Assembly: GCA_047974765.1 (NCBI GenBank)
Contig: JBKECP010000022.1
Coordinates: 68,788-132,787, forward strand
From: JBKECP01 sp047974765
Lineage (GTDB): Bacteria; Pseudomonadota; Gammaproteobacteria; Pseudomonadales; Halieaceae
Direction of reading: 5' to 3'
Length of the DNA: 64,000 nucleotides
Below are positions 50,727 through 60,778 of the stretch, one piece after another. Under the pieces are notes generated by a model, which searched no databases, had not been told where the DNA came from, and was given only the letters and a program-made list of their open reading frames with translations. Every line of letters begins with the position of its first letter. Within the stretch, counting starts at the first letter, position 1. Position numbers and translations under genes: made by a program.

Positions 50727-52001
50727 ATGAACACAGCCGAGCAAGTGGAGATTGCCGATTATATGCAGCAACTGGGCCGCAGTGCGCGGACGGCTGCGGC
50801 GAAGGTGGCAGCGTCTTCTACTGCGACCCGTAACGCCGCTTTGCTGGCGATTTGTGATGTCCTCGATGGGGCTCGTAACGGGCTGGCTGAGGCCAATGCC
50901 CGCGATCTGGCTGCGGGCCGTGAAAATAAGCTGGATGCCGCCTTGCTGGACAGGCTGGCACTGACGCCGACACGTATCGATGCCATGCTTGAAGGCTTGC
51001 GCCAGGTGGCTGCACTGCCTGATCCGGTAGGTGCTATCACGGACGTTAATACCATGCCCAGCGGTATTCAGGTGGGCCGTATGCGGGTACCGCTGGGAGT
51101 GATTGGTATTATTTATGAGTCCAGGCCCAATGTGACGGTAGAGGCGGCCAGTCTTTGTCTTAAATCCGGCAATGCCGCTATTTTGCGCGGCGGATCCGAG
51201 GCGCTGGCCTCCAATACGGCAATTGCCGCCTGTCTGGCCGAGGGGCTGGGCAGTGTTGGTTTGCCGGAGGCTGCAGTGCAGGTGCTGGCCACGCCGAACA
51301 GAGCTGCTGTCGGCCATTTGATTACTATGTCCGATTATGTCGATGTCATTGTGCCGCGCGGCGGCAAGGGGCTGATCGAGCGTATCAGCCGCGATGCACG
51401 GGTACCGGTAATCAAGCATCTGGACGGTATTTGCCATGTCTACATTGATGACGGTGCCGATGCGGATATGGCACTGGCCATCGCTGTCAATGCCAAAACC
51501 CAGCGTTATGGTACCTGCAATACGATGGAAACCCTGTTAGTGGCGGCGAATGAGGCGCAGGCAATACTGCCGAAACTGGCGGCGGCCTTTGCTGATAAAG
51601 GGGTGGAGCTGCGCGGCTGTGAGCGCACGCAGGTCATACTGACCAATATTGAAGCAGCCACCGAGGCTGACTGGAGCGAGGAATATCTGGCGCCAATACT
51701 GGCGGTGAGAGTGGTTGACGGACTTGATCAGGCTATCGCCCATATTAACCGTTACAGTTCCCGGCATACTGATGCCATTATCACACGGGATCACCCCCGG
51801 GCCATGCGCTTTCTGCGAGAAGTGGATTCCAGCTCGGTGATGGTCAATGCCTCCACTCGCTTTGCCGATGGTTTTGAGTATGGTCTGGGTGCAGAAATCG
51901 GTATTTCCACGGACAAGCTGCACGCCCGTGGCCCGGTTGGTCTGGAGGGGCTGACCTCACAGAAATACGTTGTTTTTGGTCAGGGGCAGGTTCGCACTTG
52001 A
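50727..52001 (+). CDS. proA: Glutamate-5-semialdehyde dehydrogenase
   Basis: A 424-aa enzyme that reduces gamma-glutamyl phosphate to glutamate semialdehyde in proline synthesis. GVIGIIYESRPNVTVEAASL and the catalytic Cys in RYGTCNTMETLLV are typical. It is the first gene of an apparently continuous plus-strand run down to lipB; nadD starts 4 nt before its end. No proB is adjacent. Confidence 0.95.
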   Translation: MNTAEQVEIADYMQQLGRSARTAAAKVAASSTATRNAALLAICDVLDGARNGLAEANARDLAAGRENKLDAALLDRLALTPTRIDAMLEGLRQVAALPDPVGAITDVNTMPSGIQVGRMRVPLGVIGIIYESRPNVTVEAASLCLKSGNAAILRGGSEALASNTAIAACLAEGLGSVGLPEAAVQVLATPNRAAVGHLITMSDYVDVIVPRGGKGLIERISRDARVPVIKHLDGICHVYIDDGADADMALAIAVNAKTQRYGTCNTMETLLVAANEAQAILPKLAAAFADKGVELRGCERTQVILTNIEAATEADWSEEYLAPILAVRVVDGLDQAIAHINRYSSRHTDAIITRDHPRAMRFLREVDSSSVMVNASTRFADGFEYGLGAEIGISTDKLHARGPVGLEGLTSQKYVVFGQGQVRT

Positions 52002-52696
52002 GTCTTGCGCCAGCTGTGTCCCCGATTGCGCCTGGGCCAGTGGTTGTGTTCGGGGGCACCTTCAACCCCGTTCACTTTGGCCATTTGCGTTCAGCGCTCG
52101 AACTGCGCGAGCGCTTGTCATTGCCGCAAATCCGGTTAATGCCCAGTGCCCGGCCACCGCTGCGCGATAAGCCTGAGTGCAGTGCTGAGCACCGCGCAAC
52201 GATGGTTGAGCTTGCACTCGCCGGTGAGACAGGTATTGTCTGCGACCGGCGCGAACTGGCGCAATCGGGTTTGTCCTATTCAGTGGATTCCCTGATCAGC
52301 CTGCGCCGGGAGCTGGGTGAGCAGCGCAGTATCAGTCTGGTGATCGGTTATGACGCCGTGTTACAGCTTGATCATTGGCACCGATGGCAGGATTTACTGA
52401 TGTTTGGCCATTTGCTGGTGATTGCCCGACCCGGTTGGCAGTTGCCCCAAACGGGTGAAGTGGCCAGCTGGCTGATGCAGCATCGGGCCTCAAACTGGCA
52501 GGCGTTGTGTCATTCTCCCTGTGGGCGGGTATTATTTGAAGAATTGCGACCACTGGCTATCGCTGCCAGCGATATTCGAGCGCTGTTGGCAGCAGGGCGT
52601 TCAGTGCGCTACCTGCTGCCAGAGACGGTACTGAATTACATTGAACAACATTCACTATATCGGCCTGACAATATACAGGCTGAAACACATAAGTAG
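51998..52696 (+). CDS. nadD: Nicotinate-nucleotide adenylyltransferase
   Basis: A 232-aa NMN adenylyltransferase of the deamido NAD pathway. Nucleotide motif GGTFNPVHFGHLR and the C-terminal IAASDIRALLAAGRSVRYLL are present. Start TTG at 51998 overlaps proA by 4 nt (TTGA). The gene stands before rsfS and rlmH as in most gammaproteobacteria. Confidence 0.93.
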   Translation: MSLAPAVSPIAPGPVVVFGGTFNPVHFGHLRSALELRERLSLPQIRLMPSARPPLRDKPECSAEHRATMVELALAGETGIVCDRRELAQSGLSYSVDSLISLRRELGEQRSISLVIGYDAVLQLDHWHRWQDLLMFGHLLVIARPGWQLPQTGEVASWLMQHRASNWQALCHSPCGRVLFEELRPLAIAASDIRALLAAGRSVRYLLPETVLNYIEQHSLYRPDNIQAETHK

Positions 52697-52711
52697 CACT
52701 GGACTAACAGG

Positions 52712-53068
52712 ATGGATGCTGAACAACTCAAACAACTGGTAATTGCTGCACTTGAAGATCTTAAGGCGGTTAATCCAGTGGTGCTGGATGTCAGGGCGTT
52801 GACGGATGTAATGGACTATCTGGTGATAGCCAGCGGCACGTCCAATCGCCATGTTAAATCACTGGCAGATAATGTCAGTATGGAAGCGAAGAAGCAGGGT
52901 GTACGTCCTTTGGGTATAGAGGGAGAGACGGCCGGTGAGTGGGTGCTGGTGGACTTTGGTGATGTCGTTGCACATGTGATGCTGCCAGCAACGCGCGATT
53001 TTTATGATCTTGAACGCCTCTGGTCGACACCTGAAGGAACCACGCCGTCTGAAACCGGGCAGGTCTGA
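52712..53068 (+). CDS. rsfS: Ribosomal silencing factor RsfS
   Basis: A 118-aa protein that binds L14 on the large subunit and blocks subunit joining in starvation. Family motifs: DVRALTDVMDYLVIASGTSNRHVKS (from about 24) and GEWVLVDFGDVVAHVM. Its stop codon overlaps the rlmH start by one base. Confidence 0.95.
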   Translation: MDAEQLKQLVIAALEDLKAVNPVVLDVRALTDVMDYLVIASGTSNRHVKSLADNVSMEAKKQGVRPLGIEGETAGEWVLVDFGDVVAHVMLPATRDFYDLERLWSTPEGTTPSETGQV

Positions 53069-53538
53069 TGCGCCTGAGCGTAGTCTGTGTGGGTAACAAG
53101 ATGCCCGCCTGGGTGGGTGTCGGTGTCGATGATTACGCCAAACGCCTGCCCCGGGAGCTGAAACTGTTGTGGCGGGAGCTGCCTTTGGCCCGGCGTGGCC
53201 GCGACAGCAAGCCGGAGATTCTTCGCCAGAACGAGGGTGAGCAGATTCTCAAGGCTATTCCTGAGGGCGATAAAGTCATTGCTCTGGATGTTAAGGGTAA
53301 GGCCTGGTCGACAGAATATCTGGCTGAGCAGTTACAGGGTTGGCAGATGTCAGGTGACAATATCACCCTGCTGGTCGGCGGTCCGGACGGACTGTCGGCA
53401 GATTGTCTGGCCCGGGCCGGGCAGCGCTGGTCTTTAAGCGCACTGACCCTGCCACACCCGCTGGTACGGGTACTGTTGGCGGAACAGCTGTATCGGGCTT
53501 GGACAATTACCGTCAAGCACCCGTATCATCGCGCCTGA
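53068..53538 (+). CDS. rlmH: 23S rRNA pseudouridine-1915 N3-methyltransferase
   Basis: A 156-aa SPOUT methyltransferase. The knot region carries LLVGGPDGLSADC and the C-terminal LTLPHPLVRVLLAEQLYRAW, with VGNKMPAWV near the start. It methylates pseudouridine 1915 of helix 69. Overlap TGATG with rsfS. Confidence 0.95.
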   Translation: MRLSVVCVGNKMPAWVGVGVDDYAKRLPRELKLLWRELPLARRGRDSKPEILRQNEGEQILKAIPEGDKVIALDVKGKAWSTEYLAEQLQGWQMSGDNITLLVGGPDGLSADCLARAGQRWSLSALTLPHPLVRVLLAEQLYRAWTITVKHPYHRA

Positions 53539-53600
53539 CGCCTTCGGGGCGGTCGGTTTCGCTTACGCCTCACCCTAATAGCCAGAGAATTTGCTGATTC

Positions 53601-55511
53601 ATGCCCCAGCACATTGCACTCAAGGATCCGCATCGGGAAGCTCGTATCTACAGCGCCCGCACGGTGACGGCTGTTCTTGTCGTGATCCTGCTGCTGGGTA
53701 TTATTCTGGCCCGCTATTACAGTTTACAGATTAGCCAGTACGAGATTTATCGTACCCAGTCTGAACGCAACAGGGTGCAGTTGCAGCCACTGCCGCCCAA
53801 ACGCGGTCTGATCTACGACCGCAACGGGGTATTGCTGGCCGACAACCGCTCCTCACACTTGCTGTCCATTGTGGTTGAGCGTGTACCGGACCTGGATGAA
53901 ACACTGGCCGAACTGGCCGGGCTGATTGATATTTCTGAATCGGATCTCGACAACTTCTATAAAAAGAAGGCCCGCCGCCGCCCCTACGAAGCCGTGCCCC
54001 TGCGTTTTCGTCTGAGTGAAGAAGAGCGGGCTGCTTTGGCGGTCAACCGCTACCGTTTGCCGGGAGTAACGGTAGAGGCCCAATTGCTGCGCTACTACCC
54101 CCATGGCAAGCTGTTCTCTCATGTGGTGGGTTATGTCGGGCGCATCAATGAGCAGGAATCTTTTGAACTTGATGCCAGTGATTACCAGGGCACATTTCAT
54201 GTTGGCAAGGTGGGTGTGGAAAAATTTTACGAAGACACCCTGCACGGTGATGTTGGTTATCAAAATGTGGAAACCAATGCGCATGGCCGTGTATTGCGGG
54301 TGCTGGAGCGCTTTGACCCGGTGCCGGGTCGTGATCTTAGCCTGCACCTGGATATCGGTCTGCAACGTGTTGCCTATGAGGCGCTGGGTGATCAGCGCGG
54401 AGCAGTGGTGGCGATGGATACTCAAAGTGGCGGCGTGCTGGCACTGATATCCACGCCGGGTTTTGATACCAATCTTTTTGTTAACGGCATCAGTACCAAA
54501 GATTACAGCGCATTGCGTGACTCGCCGGATGTGCCGCTATTCAATCGCGCAGTACAGGGTCAGTACCCACCGGGTTCCACTGTAAAGCCGATGATGGCCC
54601 TGGCAGGGTTGAAATCCGGATTGATCACCCCCGAGTTTACCGTGCCTGATCCTGGCTGGTACCGATTGCCCGGGGACTCACGCCGTTACCGGGATTGGAT
54701 TTTAAAAATTCGTGGTACCGGTCATGCGCCCCGGGTGGATTTGAAAATGGCGGTGGCAGAATCCTGTGATGTTTACTTTTATGATCTTGCCCGGCGCTTA
54801 ACTATCGACGGTATGTATGAGTACCTGAGTCCGTTTGGTCTGGGTGAGCGAACTGGCATTGACACTACTAACGAGCGCAGGGGGGTGCTGCCTTCCACCC
54901 GCTGGAAACGTGACAATATGAACCGGGCCTGGTATCCGGGTGAGACTCTCAGTGCCGGCATTGGTCAGGGTTATATGCTGGCCACGCCGGTTCAACTGGC
55001 AGTGGCGGCAACGGCACTGGCTACCCGTGGTACGGTTTACTCCCCGCGTATTGTGCGTGAGATCAATGGCGAGTTTCAGCCAACGCCCACCCTCCCGTCT
55101 GTGCAAGCCAGCCAGGAACACTGGCAGGTGGTGCAGGAAGCCATGCGGGAAGTGGTTCACGGGCGGCGTGGTTCGGCCCGTAAAATTGCCCAGGGGCTCG
55201 CCTACGAAATGGCCGGGAAAACCGGTACTGCGCAGGTTATCGGTATTGCACAAAATGCTGTTTATCGGGAAGAGGATGTTGCCGAGCGACATCGTAATCA
55301 TGGTTTGTTCATTGCTTTTGCGCCTTTTGATGCACCGACGATTGCCGTGGGTGTGCTGGTTGAAAACGGCGGTGGCTCCAGTGCAGCTTATCCTATTGCC
55401 CGCAAGGTAATTGATGCCTGGCTATTGGGGCCACCACAGGAGGTCACGCAAGAAGATGATGCCACAGATGATGAGCGGGTATTGCAAGCGGGGAGAGTGA
55501 CAGATGAGTGA
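53601..55511 (+). CDS. mrdA: Penicillin-binding protein 2
   Basis: The 636-aa class B transpeptidase of rod-shape peptidoglycan synthesis. N-terminal membrane anchor (about 22-42), pedestal domain, then transpeptidase motifs: nucleophile Ser326 in GSTVK, SCD near 390 and KTGTAQ near 537. It works with RodA, encoded next with an 8-nt overlap. The presence of both implies a rod-shaped cell. Confidence 0.95.
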   Translation: MPQHIALKDPHREARIYSARTVTAVLVVILLLGIILARYYSLQISQYEIYRTQSERNRVQLQPLPPKRGLIYDRNGVLLADNRSSHLLSIVVERVPDLDETLAELAGLIDISESDLDNFYKKKARRRPYEAVPLRFRLSEEERAALAVNRYRLPGVTVEAQLLRYYPHGKLFSHVVGYVGRINEQESFELDASDYQGTFHVGKVGVEKFYEDTLHGDVGYQNVETNAHGRVLRVLERFDPVPGRDLSLHLDIGLQRVAYEALGDQRGAVVAMDTQSGGVLALISTPGFDTNLFVNGISTKDYSALRDSPDVPLFNRAVQGQYPPGSTVKPMMALAGLKSGLITPEFTVPDPGWYRLPGDSRRYRDWILKIRGTGHAPRVDLKMAVAESCDVYFYDLARRLTIDGMYEYLSPFGLGERTGIDTTNERRGVLPSTRWKRDNMNRAWYPGETLSAGIGQGYMLATPVQLAVAATALATRGTVYSPRIVREINGEFQPTPTLPSVQASQEHWQVVQEAMREVVHGRRGSARKIAQGLAYEMAGKTGTAQVIGIAQNAVYREEDVAERHRNHGLFIAFAPFDAPTIAVGVLVENGGGSSAAYPIARKVIDAWLLGPPQEVTQEDDATDDERVLQAGRVTDE

Positions 55512-56643
55512 TTATGTCAGGCGCCTGCCTGATCATTCGGCCGATTTGTCTCAGCGTCAGAACATGTGGGAGCGCTTGCATATTGATCTGCCTCTACTGG
55601 GTCTGTTGTTGTTGCTGACAACGATGGGCATGATTGTTCTATACAGTGCTTCCGGCAAGGATATGGGTGCTGTCATTCGTCAGGGGCGATTTCTCCTGGT
55701 GGGTTATGTTGTGATGCTGGTTGCCGCCCAGATCAGTCTGCAGCGTTATCAGCGCTGGGGTATCTGGTTCTATCTTGGCGGGGTGGCTCTGTTATTGGCG
55801 GTGGATCTGGTGGGTGTAGGTGCCAAGGGAGCCCAGCGCTGGCTGTCAATCGGGGGGTTTCGTTTTCAGCCCTCAGAGTTGATGAAGCTGGTGGTGCCGA
55901 TGACCGTGGCTGCCTATCTGGCTGAAAAAATTCTGCCGCCGCGACCAAAACATCTGCTGGTCTGTCTGTTAGCCATTATACTGCCTTCAGCGCTGATTCT
56001 GATTCAGCCGGATTTGGGTACTTCTTTGTTAATTGCCGCTAGCGGACTGTTTGTGGTGTTTGTGGCAGGAATTGGTTGGCGCTATATTTTTGGTGCCGCC
56101 ATACTGGCCTGTTTGTCGGCCTGGCCAGTATGGATGTACGGCCTGAAGGATTACCAGAAACAGCGTATTCTGACTATGCTCAACCCCGAAAGTGACAAGC
56201 TTGGTGCTGGCTGGAATATTATCCAGTCAAAGACGGCGATAGGTTCTGGTGGCTGGGAGGGCAAGGGCTGGTTATCCGGCACGCAGTCACAGCTTGACTT
56301 TCTGCCTGAAAGCCATACTGATTTTATTATTGCGGTTCTGGCTGAAGAGTGGGGCTTGCGGGGTGTGCTGCTGTTGCTGTCTGTTTATCTGCTGATGTTA
56401 CTGCGGGGTTTCTGGATTGGTCTGCGTTCACGCAGCAGTTATGGGCGAATGATGGCCGGTAGCCTGACACTGACGTTTTTCGTTTATGTCTTTGTTAACA
56501 TGGGCATGGTCGCCGGGTTGTTGCCGGTAGTGGGTGTGCCCTTGCCGCTGGTCAGTGCGGGGGGGACCTCGGTGGTTACTTTGCTGGCAGGCTTTGGCCT
56601 GTTAATGGCGGTGAGTACCGAGCAGCGTGCGGTGGTACGTTGA
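55504..56643 (+). CDS. rodA: Rod-shape peptidoglycan polymerase RodA
   Basis: A 379-aa SEDS-family glycosyltransferase with ten membrane helices. Signature parts: FRFQPSELMKL, IQPDLGTSLL, FLPESHTDFIIAVLAEEWGL and the C-terminal VGVPLPLVSAGGTSVV. It polymerises lipid II together with PBP2. It overlaps mrdA by 8 nt. Confidence 0.95.
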   Translation: MSDYVRRLPDHSADLSQRQNMWERLHIDLPLLGLLLLLTTMGMIVLYSASGKDMGAVIRQGRFLLVGYVVMLVAAQISLQRYQRWGIWFYLGGVALLLAVDLVGVGAKGAQRWLSIGGFRFQPSELMKLVVPMTVAAYLAEKILPPRPKHLLVCLLAIILPSALILIQPDLGTSLLIAASGLFVVFVAGIGWRYIFGAAILACLSAWPVWMYGLKDYQKQRILTMLNPESDKLGAGWNIIQSKTAIGSGGWEGKGWLSGTQSQLDFLPESHTDFIIAVLAEEWGLRGVLLLLSVYLLMLLRGFWIGLRSRSSYGRMMAGSLTLTFFVYVFVNMGMVAGLLPVVGVPLPLVSAGGTSVVTLLAGFGLLMAVSTEQRAVVR

Positions 56644-56674
56644 GCTGCAATAATACCCGGAACGAGATTTTTTT

Positions 56675-57679
56675 ATGGCAAAGCATGTATTTTTGATCCT
56701 GACTGGCTTGTTGTGCTGGCCCGCTCTGGTACTGGCGAGTGGTGATGATACAGGGGAGTATGGCCAGTTGCCCGCTGCCCGTATCCTGATTGATGAGCTG
56801 GTTAATGAAGAGGGCTATGATCGGCACAGACTGGAGAAGATTGTCGCCGCTGCCAGACGGCAACAGACGATTCTGGATGCTATTTCCCGACCGGCAGAAA
56901 AGACCAAACCCTGGTTTGAATACAGCAAAATATTTCTGACGGAACAGCGTGCGCGCGAAGGCCGGGAATTTTTTGTAAAGTACCGCGATACACTCAGCCG
57001 GGCTGAAAACGAAACCGGCGTACCGGCAGAGATTATCGTCGCCATTATCGGTGTTGAAACCTACTATGGCCGCATCAGCGGCAACTACCGTGTAATCGAC
57101 GCACTGACTACGCTGGCTTTTGATTACCCGCCGCGTGCTCCCTTTTTTACCGGCGAGCTGAAAAACTACCTGATGCTGACTCAGGAGCAGGCGCTCGATC
57201 CGTTATCACTAAAAGGGTCCTATGCCGGCGCTATGGGCTATGGCCAGTTTATGCCCAGTAGCTACCGCGCCTATGCGGTTGATTTTGATGGCGATGATCT
57301 GGCGGATATCTGGACTAACCCCGTTGATGCCATTGGCAGTGTGGCCAACTATTTCAAGCGCCATGGCTGGCGTACCGGTGAGCCTGTGGTCAGTGCAGCG
57401 CGATTAAATAAAAAAGCGGATAAAGACATGCCTGCAAACTGGTTTAATGATGGCCTTAAACCCCGGCGTACGGTGGCTGATTATATTGATGTCGGCTTGA
57501 TACCGGCTGACAAGCTGGATCCGCAGGCTGAGGCAACAGCGATGCAGTTTGATGCCGGTGGCGGTGTTGAGGAATACTGGATCGGTCTGCATAATTTCTA
57601 TGTGATTACCCGCTACAACCACAGCGCAATGTATGCCATGAGTGTTTATCAACTGGCCCAGATCCTGAGGCAATTGTGA
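56675..57679 (+). CDS. mltB: Membrane-bound lytic murein transglycosylase B
   Basis: A 334-aa family 3 lytic transglycosylase. Signal peptide MAKHVFLILTGLLCWPALVLA without a clear lipobox Cys, so it may be soluble in the periplasm, unlike E. coli MltB. Catalytic Glu lies in AIIGVETYYGRISG; AMGYGQFMPSSYRAYAVDFD is typical. It overlaps rlpA by 4 nt. Confidence 0.92.
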   Translation: MAKHVFLILTGLLCWPALVLASGDDTGEYGQLPAARILIDELVNEEGYDRHRLEKIVAAARRQQTILDAISRPAEKTKPWFEYSKIFLTEQRAREGREFFVKYRDTLSRAENETGVPAEIIVAIIGVETYYGRISGNYRVIDALTTLAFDYPPRAPFFTGELKNYLMLTQEQALDPLSLKGSYAGAMGYGQFMPSSYRAYAVDFDGDDLADIWTNPVDAIGSVANYFKRHGWRTGEPVVSAARLNKKADKDMPANWFNDGLKPRRTVADYIDVGLIPADKLDPQAEATAMQFDAGGGVEEYWIGLHNFYVITRYNHSAMYAMSVYQLAQILRQL

Positions 57680-58491
57680 ATATTTCAACCGCATCTGGTT
57701 TGCCGCTGCTGCTTTTGCTGGTGGTTCTGTTGATAGTGAGTTGCAGCGGCCGACAAAAAATACCGCAGGGGACGGTGCTGTCACCAGGTAGTGACGGTGC
57801 GCCACCGGCGCTGATCTCTGCTGATGAGGTACGCGATGCCATACCGCGGGCTGATCCAATTCTCTCTGCTGGTAATCGCACACCCTATACGGTCAACGGG
57901 GTAAGCTATGACATCCTGCCTGATCACCGCGGTTACCGGGAGCGTGGGTTGGCGTCCTGGTATGGCACCAAGTTTGATGGCAGACCAACCTCCAACGGTG
58001 AGGTTTATGATCTCTATGCGGCCACCGCTGCTCATAAAACATTGCCGATACCCTGTTATGCCAGAGTAACCAATCTGGAAAATGGCCGCAGTGTAATTGT
58101 GCGGATCAATGATCGTGGCCCTTTTCATTCTGACCGCCTGATTGATCTTTCCTATGCCGCTGCAGTCAAACTGGGCTATATGCACAATGGTACAGCCGAA
58201 GTGGAAGTGGAGGTAATCGATGTGACTGGCGCTGATGATCGCCGTGCCACTACGTCCGGAGACTATCGTTTTTTACAGATGGGGGCCTTCGCATCAGAAG
58301 CCTCTGCCGAGCAGTTACGCCATCAAATTGTTGCGCAATTATCACTGCCGACCCTTATCAGTCCAGTACAGACGCCCAATGGTCTGCTGTATCGTGTGCG
58401 GGTTGGGCCGGTGGAAAATGAGGCTGCTTTGCAGGACGCGCAAGCGCGTTTGCGTGCCGGTGGATTTGGTGCCGGTCAGCCATTACCCTGA
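57676..58491 (+). CDS. rlpA: Septal ring lytic transglycosylase RlpA-type lipoprotein
   Basis: A 271-aa lipoprotein: signal with lipobox VSC (near residue 17), double-psi beta-barrel domain (RGLASWYGTKFDGRPTSNGE, His in AAHKTLPIP, Asp in RINDRGPFH) and a C-terminal SPOR domain (FLQMGAFASEASAEQLRHQI) that binds denuded glycan at the septum. GTG start overlaps mltB by 4 nt (GTGA). Confidence 0.93.
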   Translation: MNISTASGLPLLLLLVVLLIVSCSGRQKIPQGTVLSPGSDGAPPALISADEVRDAIPRADPILSAGNRTPYTVNGVSYDILPDHRGYRERGLASWYGTKFDGRPTSNGEVYDLYAATAAHKTLPIPCYARVTNLENGRSVIVRINDRGPFHSDRLIDLSYAAAVKLGYMHNGTAEVEVEVIDVTGADDRRATTSGDYRFLQMGAFASEASAEQLRHQIVAQLSLPTLISPVQTPNGLLYRVRVGPVENEAALQDAQARLRAGGFGAGQPLP

Positions 58492-58571
58492 TGGCTAAAT
58501 GCCAAATACGCTATTTTTTAACGTTTAATGATTAATATCCAGATAAAGTAATACACAAGGTAGAGAGTTCT

Positions 58572-59738
58572 ATGTCCCGCTTCGCACTGTTTTTCCTCCT
58601 GTTTTGTACCGCTGTTGGTAATAGTTGGGCGGCCACTATTGCACCATCGCCGCCGCAGGTGGCTGCCGAGGCTTATATATTGGTGGATGCCAACAGTGGT
58701 GCGGTGCTGGTGGAACACAATGCCGATATGCCACTGCCGCCCGCCAGTCTGACCAAAATGATGACGGCTTATGTATTGGCCGGTGAAATGGAAGCGGGCC
58801 GGGTCAAAAAAGATGATATGGTGGTGGTGAGTGAGAATGCCTGGTCTCAAAATCCCATCTTTAAAGGCTCGTCATTGATGTGGATCGAGCCGGGTAAGGA
58901 TGTGTCCATTGAAGATCTGGAACGGGGCATTATTATTTCTTCCGGTAACGATGCCACAGTGGCAGTAGCCGAACATATTGCCGGTAGCGAAAGTGCTTTT
59001 GCCTCTTTGATGAACAGCAATGCCGAAGCACTCGGTATGCGCAACTCTTATTTTGTAAACTCCCACGGTCTGCCTGCCCCCGAGCATGTGGTGACGGCCC
59101 GTGACTTGGCCACTTTGGCCAAAGCCATGATCAAAAATTATCCGGAGCACTATGCGCTTTATAAAGAGCGTGATTTTACCTACAACGGCATCAAGCAGTA
59201 TAACCGCAATACACTGCTGGCCGAGGATTCCTCTGTTGATGGTCTTAAAACTGGCCATACAGAAGCGGCAGGTTATTGCCTGGTTGCTTCAGCCAAACGC
59301 AGTGGTATGCGCCTGATTTCAGTCGTGTTGGGTACTGCCAGTTCCAATGCCCGCAAAAATGAAACGCGCAGCCTGCTTAATTACGGCTTTCGCTTTTACG
59401 AAACAGTTGATCTGTATTCTGCAGGTCAGGAGCTGGACAAAGCACGTATCTGGAAAGGTGCTGAGGATGAGATTTCTATCGGCCTGATAGATGCGGCGGC
59501 GGCAACGTTACCCCGGGGAAAACGTGAACAGTTAACTACGGAGCTGCTATTGGATAAACCCTTGGAAGCGCCTTTACAGCGCGGTGATCCGGTGGGTACT
59601 TTACGGCTGACACTTGAGGGTGAAACTGTTTTTCAGGCGCCGGTGGTTGCCCTGCAAAGTATTGAAGCAGGTGGTTTCTTCTCGCGGCTGTGGGATTCTG
59701 TCTTAATGTGGCTGAACAAGCTGTTCAGCGCTGGCTGA
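58572..59738 (+). CDS. dacA: D-alanyl-D-alanine carboxypeptidase (PBP5/6 type)
   Basis: A 388-aa class A low-molecular-mass PBP. Signal peptide to about residue 21; SxxK as SLTK (Ser59-Lys62), SGN near 118 and KTG in LKTGHTEAAGY. The C-terminal domain ends in an amphipathic helix (FFSRLWDSVLMWLNKLF) that anchors it to the membrane. It trims the pentapeptide of peptidoglycan. Confidence 0.94.
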   Translation: MSRFALFFLLFCTAVGNSWAATIAPSPPQVAAEAYILVDANSGAVLVEHNADMPLPPASLTKMMTAYVLAGEMEAGRVKKDDMVVVSENAWSQNPIFKGSSLMWIEPGKDVSIEDLERGIIISSGNDATVAVAEHIAGSESAFASLMNSNAEALGMRNSYFVNSHGLPAPEHVVTARDLATLAKAMIKNYPEHYALYKERDFTYNGIKQYNRNTLLAEDSSVDGLKTGHTEAAGYCLVASAKRSGMRLISVVLGTASSNARKNETRSLLNYGFRFYETVDLYSAGQELDKARIWKGAEDEISIGLIDAAAATLPRGKREQLTTELLLDKPLEAPLQRGDPVGTLRLTLEGETVFQAPVVALQSIEAGGFFSRLWDSVLMWLNKLFSAG

Positions 59739-59762
59739 GCAGTGCGATAGCAAGGGAGCAAA

Positions 59763-60041
59763 ATGATGAGTGATCAGGAACAAGGCGTCCCTGAAATTGA
59801 ATTCCCCTGTGATTATCCAATCAAGGTGCTCGGGCGTCAGCAGGCAGACTTTGAGCAGACGATCCTGGCTGTTTTTGAGCACCATGCGCCGGGTTTTGAT
59901 CCGGCCCGCATGACAGTGCGCGACTCCAACAAAGGTACTTTTGTTGCCCTGACCATTCCTATTACTGCCACCGGACCGGAGCAGTTATCGGCCCTGCACG
60001 AGGATTTGATGGCCACGGGCATGGTGCAGATGGTTATTTAG
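59763..60041 (+). CDS. ybeD: YbeD/DUF493 family protein
   Basis: A small protein of 91-92 aa with the DUF493 pattern EFPCDYPIKVLGRQQADF and SNKGTFVALTIPITATG. Its fold resembles the regulatory ACT-like domain; the function is unsettled. The ATG is doubled (59763 or 59766). It sits between dacA and lipB as in E. coli, sharing one base with lipB. Confidence 0.92.
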   Translation: MMSDQEQGVPEIEFPCDYPIKVLGRQQADFEQTILAVFEHHAPGFDPARMTVRDSNKGTFVALTIPITATGPEQLSALHEDLMATGMVQMVI

Positions 60042-60682
60042 TGCACTTTGCAAAGCTGCAAATCAGGCGTTTGGGCAGGGTTGACTACCAGCCCACCTAT
60101 GAAGCCATGCAGGTCTTTACTGATGGGCGCAAGGCCGATACACCGGATGAACTCTGGTTATTGCAGCACCCCCGGATATTTACCCAGGGGCGTGCCGGTA
60201 AGGCCGAGCATGTACTGGCGCCGGGAGATATTCCGGTGGTACATGCTGATCGGGGCGGTCAGGTCACTTATCATGGGCCGGGTCAGTGGGTGCTGTATCT
60301 GCTGCTGGATTTAAAACGCTCTGGCCTGGGGGTGCGCTCTGTGGTTGATGCAATCGAAAATGGCATAATTCGCCTGCTGGCTGACCACGGTATTGACTCT
60401 GTCGCCCGTCCTGATGCGCCGGGTGTGTACACTGGTGGCGATAAAATTGCCTCTTTGGGGCTGCGGGTACGCCAGAGATGTACCTACCACGGTTTGGCTC
60501 TAAATGTGGATATGGATCTGGAACCGTTTTCGCGCATCAACCCCTGCGGTTTCAGTGATCTGGGTATTACCTCCATGGCGCGCTGCCTGCCGGATCAGCG
60601 GTTGGATATGGATAGCATTGGTGAGCAGCTGATAGATGCGCTTACGGCGGAGCTGGCACTGGTCGGTCACCATCGTCTTTAA
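60041..60682 (+). CDS. lipB: Octanoyl-ACP:protein octanoyltransferase
   Basis: A 213-aa LipB that transfers octanoyl from ACP to lipoyl domains. Motifs: RGGQVTYHGPGQWVLYLL, the catalytic Lys in GGDKIASLGLRVR and Cys in INPCGFSDLGITSM. GTG at 60041 overlaps the ybeD stop by one base. The usual next gene lipA is absent; a convergent gene follows after 96 bp. Confidence 0.94.
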   Translation: MHFAKLQIRRLGRVDYQPTYEAMQVFTDGRKADTPDELWLLQHPRIFTQGRAGKAEHVLAPGDIPVVHADRGGQVTYHGPGQWVLYLLLDLKRSGLGVRSVVDAIENGIIRLLADHGIDSVARPDAPGVYTGGDKIASLGLRVRQRCTYHGLALNVDMDLEPFSRINPCGFSDLGITSMARCLPDQRLDMDSIGEQLIDALTAELALVGHHRL

Positions 60683-60778
60683 ATAGCCCGCTCTTTGCTG
60701 TCGCTAAACAATGGTCGCCTTATAGTGGCCTGCTTGTTCTTCTTAAAAATCTGTCTCAAATAATTTGCCGTTCACTGT

